In this document: piece by piece, positions 49,892-57,847 of the stretch
Numbering within the stretch: position 1 is the stretch's first letter
How the letters are laid out: each line of letters starts with the position of its first letter
Origin: an uncultured Alistipes sp.
GTDB lineage: Bacteria; Bacteroidota; Bacteroidia; Bacteroidales; Rikenellaceae
Length of the DNA: 57,847 bases
Direction of reading: 5' to 3'
NCBI GenBank assembly: GCA_900542505.1
Contig: UQNV01000009.1
Coordinates: 1-57,847 of the forward strand
Notes under the pieces: model-generated
What the model saw: only the letters and a program-made list of their open reading frames with translations
What the model was told of the DNA's origin: nothing
Databases searched by the model: none
Translations under genes and position numbers: made by a program

Positions 49892-52534
49892 TTATTGAAC
49901 CGCCTCGATGCGCGGGCTGTCGGCCGTTCCGGCGCCGGCCCAGCGGCTTGTGCCGGTGTTGGGAGCCGAAAGCGGGGCCTCGTTGCTCGACTGTGCGTTG
50001 GCCATGCAGATGAAGCGGAACTCGATGTCGCCGTTGTTGATGGCGTTGGTGAAGGTTACCGTTGCATCGACCTCGATGTTGGTGCTTCCGTCGTTGGCCA
50101 TGGCGTGGGTATACTCGACCGTCTCGCCGTTGACCTCCTTGGTCAGGAGCGTTGCGGCAGGCTTCCACTCACCGCCGTCGTTGTAGACCAGCTTCCAGAA
50201 CTTGTGACCCGTTTTCGAGGTGCGGGTGATGCCCGTGAAGCGAATCTTGCTGCCGGCCGCAAGCGAGGCGACGGGTACGCGGAAGGTCCAGTAGTCGCCG
50301 GGCCATACGCCGGTTACGAAGGGATGTCCCGTGCTGCCGACCTGGCGCTCGCAGACGTCGGGCAGTCCTTCATAGTTGTGGGTGAAGGAGATGTAGCCCG
50401 AGCCCTGGTCGGCCGGCAGGGCGTTCTTCGAGGTTGGGTCGCTGGCCTTGCCGTTGAAGAAGTCCTGGTAGTTGGGCTTGTTCTCGGCCGAGAAGTTCCA
50501 CTGTACGGGGGCCGAGAGGTCCCACATCACCTCGGGCGAGTTCTGCGTCACGGTGATGGTCTCGGTGACGGGCTCGAGTCCCTCGGGGGTCATCGTGAGG
50601 GTGAACGAACCGTTGCGGGCGGCACCTTCGTTCTTCTCGGCGGCGCTGACGGTCACCTCGACCGCCTGGCCTGCGGCACCCTCGAGGGGCGATACCGTAT
50701 ACCACGTTTCACCGGAGGGAACCGAAGCCGTCCAGTCGTGGGTGCCCGTGACGGTGAAGGTTACGCTCGCCTCGGACGATGCGGGGTCGGCCGCAAGCGT
50801 GACCGCGTTGTCGTTCAGCCCCTGGATGTCGAAGCTGGCCGGTGCGCCGGCCTCCTGCTTGACGGTGACGGTCTCGATGGTCTCACCGTTGACCTTGATG
50901 AGGATATGGCCCGTGCGGGCTTCGGTCGTCTTGTTCTCGGCGGCTGCAAAGAGCGTCTGGTTGTAGGGCAGGCCCGTGGCGCTCACCGTGGCGATGCCGC
51001 CCGAGAGCGATGCGCCGTTGTCGGCGCCCGTGCCGGTCGAACCGCAGCGTACGGCCGTGATGGTGAGCCAGTCGCAGTCGCTCTCGGCGCTCCATGCCTT
51101 GTTGACGCGGACGGAGTAGAGCAGCGTGGCGCCATCCTTCGATACCTCGTTCGAGGAGTTGTAGGTGCCGGCCGGCGAGTTGTCGACAATCTCCTTGTCG
51201 AGCGGCGTCTCGACGGGCTGCGGCTCGGGAGCCTCGGCCCCTTCGTCGGCTGCACGCGAGATGGAGATGTTGTCCAGATAGAGACGGCACTTCACGGCGC
51301 GCTCGCTGCCGAAGGTAATCTTCGTCTCGGCCGTTGCGCCGTAGACGAGTACCGAGTAGCGGGTCCAGCTCCAGACGTTGGTCACCTCGATGCCGACTTC
51401 GCTCTCCTCCATGCCGTCGATGGTGGCCGGGGGCGTTACCGAGACATAGAAGTGCGTGTCGCCGTTGTCGACTGAGCCGCCAGCCGACGAGTAGGCCGCC
51501 GCGTCGAACTGCACGAGCAGCGTGGCATTCTTGCCGGCGTCGATGTCCGACAGCGAGGGGGTGGTGATGGAGCCCATGTTAGCCGTCTTGCCCAACTTGA
51601 GGTGGCCTTCGTAGCGTGCGTATACCGACGGGCTGTAGGTGTATCCCTTTTCGGCTGCTGCCGAAGCCATGCCGTCGGTCGAGAGGGCGAATTCGTTGTT
51701 GTTCTTGCCGTCGATGGCGACCGAAGGCCAGCCGTACTTGGTGTAGGGCTCAACCCAGTTTTCGGTTACCCAGCCGAAGTCGTCCTGCCAGAAGACGGTT
51801 CCCTCGGGATGCGAATCCGAAGGCGGCATCTGGACGAGTGCGATTTCGCGTGTAGCCGTATTTTCGGGGTAAATCGGGTCGGTTGCCGTGATGGTCATCG
51901 TTGCCTCGTGGCGTTTGCCGTCGGTGCTGGGTTTGGGCGTCACCTTCACAGCCGTACGCTCGGAGGCCGTACCGTTCATCGGCGAGATGCCGACCCACGA
52001 GTCGTCGCTAAGCGTAATGTTCCAGTCGTAGGAGGCCGTTACGTAGAGCGTCGTGGCGGCCGACTCTTCGGCGGCAAAGGTCAGCACATCCTCCGTAAGT
52101 CCCTCAACCGTGATGCCTGCGGCACGGAACGCATCCTGACGCAGTTCTACAGTGTATTCGGTGTAGACCGGATGGAGGTTGTTGCCGCTGTTGGCGCGGA
52201 TGGTGAATTCGCCCGTGCGCTCCTCGCCTTCGTTCTGGTCGGCGAGCACTGTGATTTCGATTCCCTGGCCTGCTTCGCCCTCCTTAGGCGAGACGACAAA
52301 CCAGCCGGACGTTTTGGTGATTTCCCACGGAGCGTCGGTGCTGAGCAGGAAGGTTTGGGGCTCCTGGGCCGAATAGAGGAACGAGAAGCCTCCGTCGGGT
52401 ATGTTCTCGGTGGTCAGCGTCGGAGGCAGCGGTTCACGGGTGCCGCTCTCCGTGTCGTCCTCCGAGCAGGCTCCCGTTGCCAGGAGCGCTGCGCAGAAGA
52501 GCGGCAGAAACCATTTGTTGCGTAATTTTTTCAT
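49892..52534 (-). CDS. Large BACON-domain surface lipoprotein
   Basis: An 880-residue lipoprotein (LATGAC, cysteine near 23). Two BACON-like modules (about 45-130, 140-235) are followed by a jelly-roll-like region (about 245-440: GTVFWQDDFGWVTENWVEP through KCRLYLDNISIS) that resembles a carbohydrate-binding fold. Two more BACON-like modules follow (about 470-660). Residues 676-880 are the same domain as the C-terminus of the 565-residue protein at 43068. 19 bp after the phosphoesterase gene. A cell-surface ligand-binding role is inferred; no catalytic motif is seen. Confidence 0.8.
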   Translation of the reverse strand: MKKLRNKWFLPLFCAALLATGACSEDDTESGTREPLPPTLTTENIPDGGFSFLYSAQEPQTFLLSTDAPWEITKTSGWFVVSPKEGEAGQGIEITVLADQNEGEERTGEFTIRANSGNNLHPVYTEYTVELRQDAFRAAGITVEGLTEDVLTFAAEESAATTLYVTASYDWNITLSDDSWVGISPMNGTASERTAVKVTPKPSTDGKRHEATMTITATDPIYPENTATREIALVQMPPSDSHPEGTVFWQDDFGWVTENWVEPYTKYGWPSVAIDGKNNNEFALSTDGMASAAAEKGYTYSPSVYARYEGHLKLGKTANMGSITTPSLSDIDAGKNATLLVQFDAAAYSSAGGSVDNGDTHFYVSVTPPATIDGMEESEVGIEVTNVWSWTRYSVLVYGATAETKITFGSERAVKCRLYLDNISISRAADEGAEAPEPQPVETPLDKEIVDNSPAGTYNSSNEVSKDGATLLYSVRVNKAWSAESDCDWLTITAVRCGSTGTGADNGASLSGGIATVSATGLPYNQTLFAAAENKTTEARTGHILIKVNGETIETVTVKQEAGAPASFDIQGLNDNAVTLAADPASSEASVTFTVTGTHDWTASVPSGETWYTVSPLEGAAGQAVEVTVSAAEKNEGAARNGSFTLTMTPEGLEPVTETITVTQNSPEVMWDLSAPVQWNFSAENKPNYQDFFNGKASDPTSKNALPADQGSGYISFTHNYEGLPDVCERQVGSTGHPFVTGVWPGDYWTFRVPVASLAAGSKIRFTGITRTSKTGHKFWKLVYNDGGEWKPAATLLTKEVNGETVEYTHAMANDGSTNIEVDATVTFTNAINNGDIEFRFICMANAQSSNEAPLSAPNTGTSRWAGAGTADSPRIEAVQ

Positions 52535-52553
52535 GGGTTCAGATTTTTGCGGA

Positions 52554-54752
52554 TTAGAAAGCGGTCGTCAACTCCTTCGGACGCGTCATGCTCTCGCTGT
52601 AGACGTTGCCGAAGCGGTCGGTAACCGAAATTTCGAGGGTCGAGTTCTCGGACGATGCCGTTACCGAGAACATGTGCGGACAGTAGGTCGAGGGGAACGT
52701 GAGCGAGTTCGAAACGCCGCGCGGGATGTCGTAGGAGATGGTGTGGAGCGGGTCGCGCTTCCATACCTGCGAGACTTCGAGTTCGCGGCCGTTCTCCGTC
52801 ACGGTGATGTCCCATCCCGGCTCGTAGGCCCAGACGTTGATGTATACCTCGTTGTCACCCACCGAGCTGTAGTCGTTGCGGCGGTTGGGCAGGTTGCCCG
52901 AGTCGAAGGCCTGCTGGGCCTTCTCGTTGGTTGCCCAGTAGCTCTTGACCTCGTTCATGTCGTAGGTCATGAACTGCCGCTCGACGGGCAGGCCGACACC
53001 CTTGTACTGCCACTTGAAGTCGGTGCCGTTGACCGTGAAAATCTTGTAGCCGGCCGGTGAGCCGTCCGTGCAGACGTTGATGCCGGCGTACTGTTCGGTC
53101 CACCACCAGGTGCCGCAGACGGCAGCCACGTTCTGCTCATAGACGTTGTCATATTTGGGCGACTGGATGTTGCGGTTGACGTGCGTGTGGCCCGTCACGA
53201 AAGTGACGTTGGTGAAGCCGTCGAAGCAGCCGAGGATGTTGTCTACATCCGACGAACTCTTCAGCGACGTGGTTACCAGGTCGATGCCGATGTAGTTGTA
53301 GAGCGGGCAGTGTGCGCCGACCACAATCGGGGTCGACTTGTCGACGACATACTTGAGTTCTTCGCGCAGCCAGGCCAGCTGCTTGGCGTCGAAGCGGCGT
53401 TCGTATTCGCGGTCGCCCACGACGCCCTGCGAACCGCCGGCGTTGGTGTATTCCGTGTCGTCGAGCATGATGTAATGCACCTTGCCGATGTTCATCGCGT
53501 AGTATACCGGTCCCATGTACTGGCGGTAGGGAGCCTCGGCTCCGAAGTCATTGGCCACATAGGGGTCGTTGTCGTGGTTGCCCATGGCCGACCAGATTTG
53601 GAAGTCGAAATCCTCAACCGAGCTCTTGCACTCGGGCAGCGCCCACTTGTTCGAGTACCAGTAGAGGTCCCACGAGAAGTCGCCCAGGTTGAGCATGTAG
53701 ACCTTGCCGGCCGAGCCGTTGTAGGTACCGCTCACCTCCTTGACGAATCCGTCGCCGAACTGTACATAGTCGAGCGGCGTGTTGCGGTTGGCCAGGTGCA
53801 TGTCCGTCGCAACGAGCATCGTGTGGTTGTCGTTCTGGGTCGGAATGAGCTTGAAGTCGAGCTGTTCGCACGTCGAGGCGTCGAGCGTACAGGGCTTCCA
53901 GAACTGCGGCATGGCCTTGCTGGTCGGGACGTCGTAGCCCGAAGGCAGGATGACGAAAGCCAGTGCGTTGCGCTTCTCGGAGGCGAGCCAGTAGAAGCCG
54001 TTTTCGTCGGTGCGGGTAATGAGGTCGCCGTCCGAGACGAGCACGTCGGCGATTCCACGGCCGTTGGCGTGGACGATGCCCTTGATGGTCATGCCCTCCT
54101 TGTCGGGAACGACGGCCGAGGTCGAGAGGAAGAGGTCGGCCGTGCCGAGCTCCTGAGACTCCGTGCCGCGGCGGAGCGTGAAGGAACTCTCACCCTCGGC
54201 AACGCCCGCCGGAACGATGAAGGTGAGCGACAGGTCGTCCACTTCGCTCGGCGTGATTTCCCACGAGTCGTCGCCCTGGCTGAGCACCAGTACGTCGGTG
54301 GCGCGGAATCCCTCGCCGCGGATGACGGCGGGACCCTCCCACGAGGCGGAGATGGTTCCGCCCAGGTCGACGTTGATGACCAGTTTGACGGTCAGCGTCG
54401 AGGCGCCGAGCACCTGGTAGTCGTCGCCGCGGACCAGAACGAACTTGTAGGTGTGTCCGTCCTCAATCTCCTCGGGCAGCGTGAAGGCAAGTGCGTCCGA
54501 AGCGGAGACTTCGGTCTCCATTTCGATGTCGGTTTCGGCGCGGAGCAGCATGCGGTCTCCCGATTCGAAGCCTTGGCCTTCGATGGAAATCGTCATACCT
54601 TCGAATACCTCCATCGAGGTGTCAATCACCACGTCGGAAACCAGTCGCCCTTCGTCTACATAGACGGTGTCGCCGCTGTCTTCGCATCCCGAGATGCAAA
54701 GCAGCGCGCACGACAGCGACAGAACGGTTAGCAGCGTAAAGAGTTTTTTCAT
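52554..54752 (-). CDS. Calcineurin-like phosphoesterase lipoprotein with Ig-like N-terminus
   Basis: A 732-residue lipoprotein (CISGC, cysteine at 23). Two IPT/TIG-like beta modules (about 35-240) precede a MetallophosN-like domain (GMTIKGIVHANGRGIADVLV). The metallophosphatase core has ATDMHLA, LNLGDFSWD, GNHDND, GAHCPLYN and GHTHVN, so all metal ligands look present. The C-terminal beta domain ends DRFGNVYSESM, resembling the family C-terminal domain. The start is ATG at 54752. Its substrate could be a phosphomonoester or phosphodiester on the imported ligand; not determinable here. Confidence 0.88.
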   Translation of the reverse strand: MKKLFTLLTVLSLSCALLCISGCEDSGDTVYVDEGRLVSDVVIDTSMEVFEGMTISIEGQGFESGDRMLLRAETDIEMETEVSASDALAFTLPEEIEDGHTYKFVLVRGDDYQVLGASTLTVKLVINVDLGGTISASWEGPAVIRGEGFRATDVLVLSQGDDSWEITPSEVDDLSLTFIVPAGVAEGESSFTLRRGTESQELGTADLFLSTSAVVPDKEGMTIKGIVHANGRGIADVLVSDGDLITRTDENGFYWLASEKRNALAFVILPSGYDVPTSKAMPQFWKPCTLDASTCEQLDFKLIPTQNDNHTMLVATDMHLANRNTPLDYVQFGDGFVKEVSGTYNGSAGKVYMLNLGDFSWDLYWYSNKWALPECKSSVEDFDFQIWSAMGNHDNDPYVANDFGAEAPYRQYMGPVYYAMNIGKVHYIMLDDTEYTNAGGSQGVVGDREYERRFDAKQLAWLREELKYVVDKSTPIVVGAHCPLYNYIGIDLVTTSLKSSSDVDNILGCFDGFTNVTFVTGHTHVNRNIQSPKYDNVYEQNVAAVCGTWWWTEQYAGINVCTDGSPAGYKIFTVNGTDFKWQYKGVGLPVERQFMTYDMNEVKSYWATNEKAQQAFDSGNLPNRRNDYSSVGDNEVYINVWAYEPGWDITVTENGRELEVSQVWKRDPLHTISYDIPRGVSNSLTFPSTYCPHMFSVTASSENSTLEISVTDRFGNVYSESMTRPKELTTAF

Positions 54753-54795
54753 ACGGTATTGGTTTTTGGTTTTGTCGGTAATGTTCGGTTTCGGG

Positions 54796-56202
54796 TCATC
54801 GCAGCCGGACCTGTTCGGTGTAGCGTCGCCCGAACCGGTCGGTGGCCACGACGGTGACTTCACGCGTGCCGGCCGACGGACGGGCCGTGAAGTAAAAGAC
54901 GGCGGGGCGTGCCGCCTGCGGACGGGCGAGCTTGACGCCGGCGCCGCGCAGCGAGTCGAGTCGCGCCGTATAGTCGGGGTCGGCCATGCGGGTGCGCTGC
55001 ATCGAGCCCTTGTAGCAGCCGTCCTCGTACCAGACGACCGTCCAGTACGAGTCCCAGTTCCATGCCTTGACCACCAGGCGGTTGGGATTCGCGGCCGTCT
55101 GGCCCGGGAGCCAGACCTTCAGCTGGCGTTGGGCCGGCTCGTCGAGCCGCTGGTACTGCCATGCGAAGCTGTCGCCCTCCTCGCGGAAGAGCTGGTAGCC
55201 TTTCGGCGTGCCGTCGGCATTCATCGGGTCGTGCCAGAGGTTGCCGCAGAGTTGGGCGACGTTGTGTTCCGTGACGCCGTCGCGCAGCTCGTAGTTCGAG
55301 TTGATGTGGGTGTGTCCCGTGATGAAATGCAGCTCGAAACCGGCGAAAGCCGCCAGAAGCGGCTCGATGGACTCCATCGTGTGGTCTATCCACGCCTTGT
55401 AGACCGGGGCGTGCATGGCGATGCAGACGCGCGAGCCTTGCGGCAGCAGCCGGGCGTAGCGCGACGCCCAGTCGAGTTGCAGCGAATCGAGTTGCTCGTC
55501 GTAACGCTTTTTGCCGTGGTAGACGATATCGTCGAGGACGATGTAGTGGGTGCGGCCCAGGTCGAATGCGTAGTAGGTCGGGCCGAAGTGGCGGCGGTAG
55601 TTGGCAGCCGAGGCGTCATCGTCGTTCACCGTGCGGTCGTGGTCGTGGTTGCCGATGACGGGATAGATGGCGATGCCCAGCTCGCCGAAGAGGCGCTTCA
55701 CGCCGGCCATCAGCTGGGGCGAATCCCAGACGATGTCGCCCAGAATCAATGCGGCCTGCGGGGTCGCTTCGGCGGCGGCAAGGGCGCAGCGGCTCTTCAG
55801 TACGGGGATGATTTCGGTCGAGAGGCGTTCGAAGTGGGCCTCTGTCTTGGGCTGCGGGTCGGCGATGGCCAGCAGCTCGTATCCGGCGGCGGGTGCCTCC
55901 CAGCGCAGCAGTTCGAAGTCGTAGCGCGACGTCCGCTCCTCGACCGCACGGTAGAAGCGCGGGAAGCCCTCGTCCGAGGGGGCGATGTAGCCCGAAGGGG
56001 TCACCACCGAGACGAAGTGGGCCCGCTCGTCGAGGTCGAGCGTGTAGTTGCCCGCCGCGTCGGTCCGTGCAAAGGAGTATCCGTCGGTGACCAGGACGTC
56101 TCCGACGGGACTCTTGTCGCAGAGAACGCGACCCTTGACGGGACGGGCTGCGGTTCCGAGCCAGAGGATGCTCGCCAGCAGGCAGAGGAGCGCTCTTTTC
56201 AT
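54796..56202 (-). CDS. Calcineurin-like phosphoesterase, shorter paralogue
   Basis: A 468-residue exported protein with a signal peptide (MKRALLCLLASILWLGTAA) but no clear lipobox, so it is probably periplasmic. The plan is MetallophosN-like (PVKGRVLCDKSPVGDVLVTDG), metallophosphatase core and a C-terminal domain ending DRFGRRYTEQVRL. Core motifs are ADPQPK (D115; the usual DxH has Q117 instead of His), GDIVWD (155-160), GNHDHD (184-189), AMHAPVY and GHTHIN. Paralogue of the 52554 gene without its IPT modules. 43 bp separate it from the next gene. Confidence 0.88.
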   Translation of the reverse strand: MKRALLCLLASILWLGTAARPVKGRVLCDKSPVGDVLVTDGYSFARTDAAGNYTLDLDERAHFVSVVTPSGYIAPSDEGFPRFYRAVEERTSRYDFELLRWEAPAAGYELLAIADPQPKTEAHFERLSTEIIPVLKSRCALAAAEATPQAALILGDIVWDSPQLMAGVKRLFGELGIAIYPVIGNHDHDRTVNDDDASAANYRRHFGPTYYAFDLGRTHYIVLDDIVYHGKKRYDEQLDSLQLDWASRYARLLPQGSRVCIAMHAPVYKAWIDHTMESIEPLLAAFAGFELHFITGHTHINSNYELRDGVTEHNVAQLCGNLWHDPMNADGTPKGYQLFREEGDSFAWQYQRLDEPAQRQLKVWLPGQTAANPNRLVVKAWNWDSYWTVVWYEDGCYKGSMQRTRMADPDYTARLDSLRGAGVKLARPQAARPAVFYFTARPSAGTREVTVVATDRFGRRYTEQVRLR

Positions 56203-56274
56203 GGTTTCAGGGATTAAACCGGCAATCAGGTTGAACAATCGCATCAGTCAGTTTCGCGGAGAAACAGAGCTCTG

Positions 56275-57657
56275 TCAGAAGGGATTCTGGGGCGGGGCCC
56301 AGTCGTAGAACGTTCCGTAGTCGCCCCGGCGCGGAGCTCCGGGACAGTCCGGATAGAAGTTGTCGTATTCATCGACCCGCTCTTTGAGTGCGGCAACGGC
56401 GCTCCGCACCTCCTCGGAGGCGCTGTCGTAATAGGTGGGGTTGGTGAACGTGGGGTCCTCCTTGTAGCGGTAGATTCGGCCGTCCCAGAAGTAGGCATAC
56501 TCGTCGTTCATGGCATAGCGCGACGCCTTGGGTGACGGTGCGGTTGGCCAGAGCGGGTTGAAGTGGATGAGGGCGAGTTCCTTCTCCACGGTGCCGCCCA
56601 GCAGCTCCGGGTAGAGGCTGACGCCGTCGAGCCCCTCGGGAATCCTGCCTCCGGCAGCCTCAATCATGGTGGGCATGATATCCGTAAAATCGACGATGTG
56701 GTCAATCCTGCGCGGCTCGATGCGGTTGCCCCAGGTGATGATGTAGGGGACGTGCGTTCCCCGCCAGTTGGGCTCTCCCTTGCCGCCGCGGATGGTGCTT
56801 CCGTCCTTCTGGCGGGAGACGATGCGGGTGGAGGTTCCGTTGTCGGCTGCGAATATGAAGATGGTGTTGTCCCACACCCCCTTCTCCTTGAGGTGACGGA
56901 CCAGTTCGCCGACCTGCTTGTCCATGTATTTGACCATGTCGCGGAAGCGGCTTGTGTCCTGCGCTGCGGTGAAGCGGCTTTCGTAGAGGATGTCCCAGTC
57001 TTCGGAGTCGGGCGTCGTCACATGGGGGGTATGTACGAGCGGCTCGGTGTAGTAGAGCAGGAACGGCTGCTTCCCGGCCACCTGGCGGTCGATGTAGTCG
57101 AAAGCATATTCCTGCATCGCATCCGGGCCGTATTGCGCATATTCGTAATGCTTTCCGTTGTTGTCCCACATGCTGTTGGCATACCGGTCGGTCTTTTCGG
57201 GTCCGCGCGACTCGCGGTAGAGCTTCACCTGCGAGAGGAAGGTCTCGTCGAATCCCAGTTCGTGAGGCAGCCTGCGGTCGCAGCCCAACTGCCATTTGCC
57301 GACCATGGCGGTGCTGTAGCCAGCCTCCCTGATGCATTGCGCAAAGGTGGTCTCGTCGGGGTTCATGTAGCCGAACGCCACGTAGTTGCGGTCGTTGTAG
57401 AGACCGGTCATGGCCTGCACTCTCGAGGGGGAGCTGAGCGGCTGGGCGTTTCCGTTGGTGTACATCAGGCCCTCGGCTGCGAGCCTGTCGACGTTGGGGG
57501 TCTCATATTCGGCTCCGCCGTAGCATCCGAATGCTTCGGTTCCTATGTCGTCCGCCAGGAAAAAGACGATGTTGGGCTTTTGCTCCGCGCTCTGACATCC
57601 GGCCAGTGCGGTCGAAGCAACGCCAAGGTACAGGGGTAATTTCGAGGGCTTCTTCAT
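56275..57657 (-). CDS. Serine-type arylsulfatase-like lipoprotein
   Basis: A 460-residue S1-family sulfatase. It has a signal peptide with the lipobox ALAGC (C21), the metal site FFLADDIG (D36, D37), and the formylglycine motif S75-S-P-S-R79 inside QPLSSPSRVQAMTG. The motif uses Ser, not Cys, so activation by an anaerobic sulfatase-maturating enzyme is needed. Later VGKWQLG and AADNGTS are family-typical. The start is ATG at 57657. The open frame continues upstream for 52 codons into adapter (MYKRQ...), which is artefact. First gene of the locus seen; more may lie beyond the contig end. Confidence 0.92.
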   Translation of the reverse strand: MKKPSKLPLYLGVASTALAGCQSAEQKPNIVFFLADDIGTEAFGCYGGAEYETPNVDRLAAEGLMYTNGNAQPLSSPSRVQAMTGLYNDRNYVAFGYMNPDETTFAQCIREAGYSTAMVGKWQLGCDRRLPHELGFDETFLSQVKLYRESRGPEKTDRYANSMWDNNGKHYEYAQYGPDAMQEYAFDYIDRQVAGKQPFLLYYTEPLVHTPHVTTPDSEDWDILYESRFTAAQDTSRFRDMVKYMDKQVGELVRHLKEKGVWDNTIFIFAADNGTSTRIVSRQKDGSTIRGGKGEPNWRGTHVPYIITWGNRIEPRRIDHIVDFTDIMPTMIEAAGGRIPEGLDGVSLYPELLGGTVEKELALIHFNPLWPTAPSPKASRYAMNDEYAYFWDGRIYRYKEDPTFTNPTYYDSASEEVRSAVAALKERVDEYDNFYPDCPGAPRRGDYGTFYDWAPPQNPF

Positions 57658-57798
57658 AGTGGGAGGGTATATGGGTCGGGGTAATGTTCCGAGTCGGGTC
57701 GGTTGGGGCGTCTTGCTGTTGCGGGGCGGGGTGAACTCAGTGGGATTTCGGTTGTACCTATATATTACGGTCCTGTCGAATCGTTGAGTCTGTAAAGG
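57658..57798 (-). other. Upstream region of the sulfatase, no clear promoter
   Basis: About 140 bp of real sequence before the adapter. I do not find a TAnnTTTG box on the minus strand; only an AT-rich patch (TAATATATAGG on the minus strand, near 57760). The locus promoter or earlier genes may be beyond the edge. Confidence 0.5.
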
Positions 57799-57847
57799 CT
57801 GTCTCTTATACACATCTGACGCTGCCGACGATATGCAGTGTGTAGAT
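57799..57847 (-). other. Nextera read-1 adapter plus index (not genomic)
   Basis: Reverse complement of the 33-nt Nextera read-1 adapter (57799-57831), then TATGCAGT (57832-57839, the reverse complement of the i5 index ACTGCATA, known as S506), then GTGTAGAT, the start of the P5 flank. Library artefact. Confidence 0.97.

Noticed and set aside
30..57798. tRNA, rRNA, insertion sequences or prophage genes
   Set aside because: I looked in the gaps for tRNA-like arms and for transposase or integrase genes and found none; a tRNA scan would settle it.

Overview
The window is one contig of a high-GC member of the Bacteroidales, most likely Alistipes (Rikenellaceae). This is inferred from Bacteroidota-style promoters (TTTG, 19-21 nt, TAnnTTTG) in front of many genes, a SusC/SusD locus, BatD/BatE, a Rpb6/omega-type RNA polymerase subunit, OmpA and BACON lipoproteins, and a tryptophanase (Alistipes are typically indole-positive). 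Both ends carry untrimmed Nextera transposon adapter, so the outermost bases are library artefact and the true genomic span is about 30-57798. I saw no rRNA, tRNA, CRISPR array, prophage or insertion sequence.

Layout: 173-4343 (-) is a bamD, rpoZ-like, coaBC, recN operon. 4669-9007 holds greA (+), then malate dehydrogenase, gcvH, biotin ligase and dapD (-). 9088-12722 (+) has a lipoprotein prolyl oligopeptidase and an aspartate kinase. 12921-14021 (-) is a DUF4435/TOPRIM-like protein diverging from a SUI1-like factor, a zincin/propeller/outer-membrane-barrel protein, PBP1A and asd (14128-21077, +). Then come tryptophanase (-), superoxide dismutase (+), fructose-bisphosphate aldolase (-), fumarase, batD, batE, recR and a second malate dehydrogenase (+), a META-domain lipoprotein (-), ridA, a B12-dependent ribonucleotide reductase and OmpA (+), ribH with a TPR protein (-), a YczE-like membrane protein (-) divergent from an AraC regulator (+), and recF overlapping a DUF721/DciA gene (+).

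43068-57657 (-) is a co-directional seven-gene locus. In transcription order it has a serine-type sulfatase lipoprotein, two calcineurin-like phosphoesterases, a BACON lipoprotein, SusC, SusD and a second BACON lipoprotein, and it ends at an 18-bp hairpin. It encodes no glycoside hydrolase or polysaccharide lyase, and its two BACON lipoproteins share a C-terminal domain of about 206 residues that I do not recognise. I infer an uptake system for a sulfated and/or phosphorylated ligand. It is the best candidate here for an undescribed system. The contig edge may truncate it upstream.

Intergenic regions are unusual: many hold short GC-rich tandem repeats with 8, 10, 13, 14, 15 or 27-bp units, next to compact AT-rich promoters and very regular intrinsic terminators.
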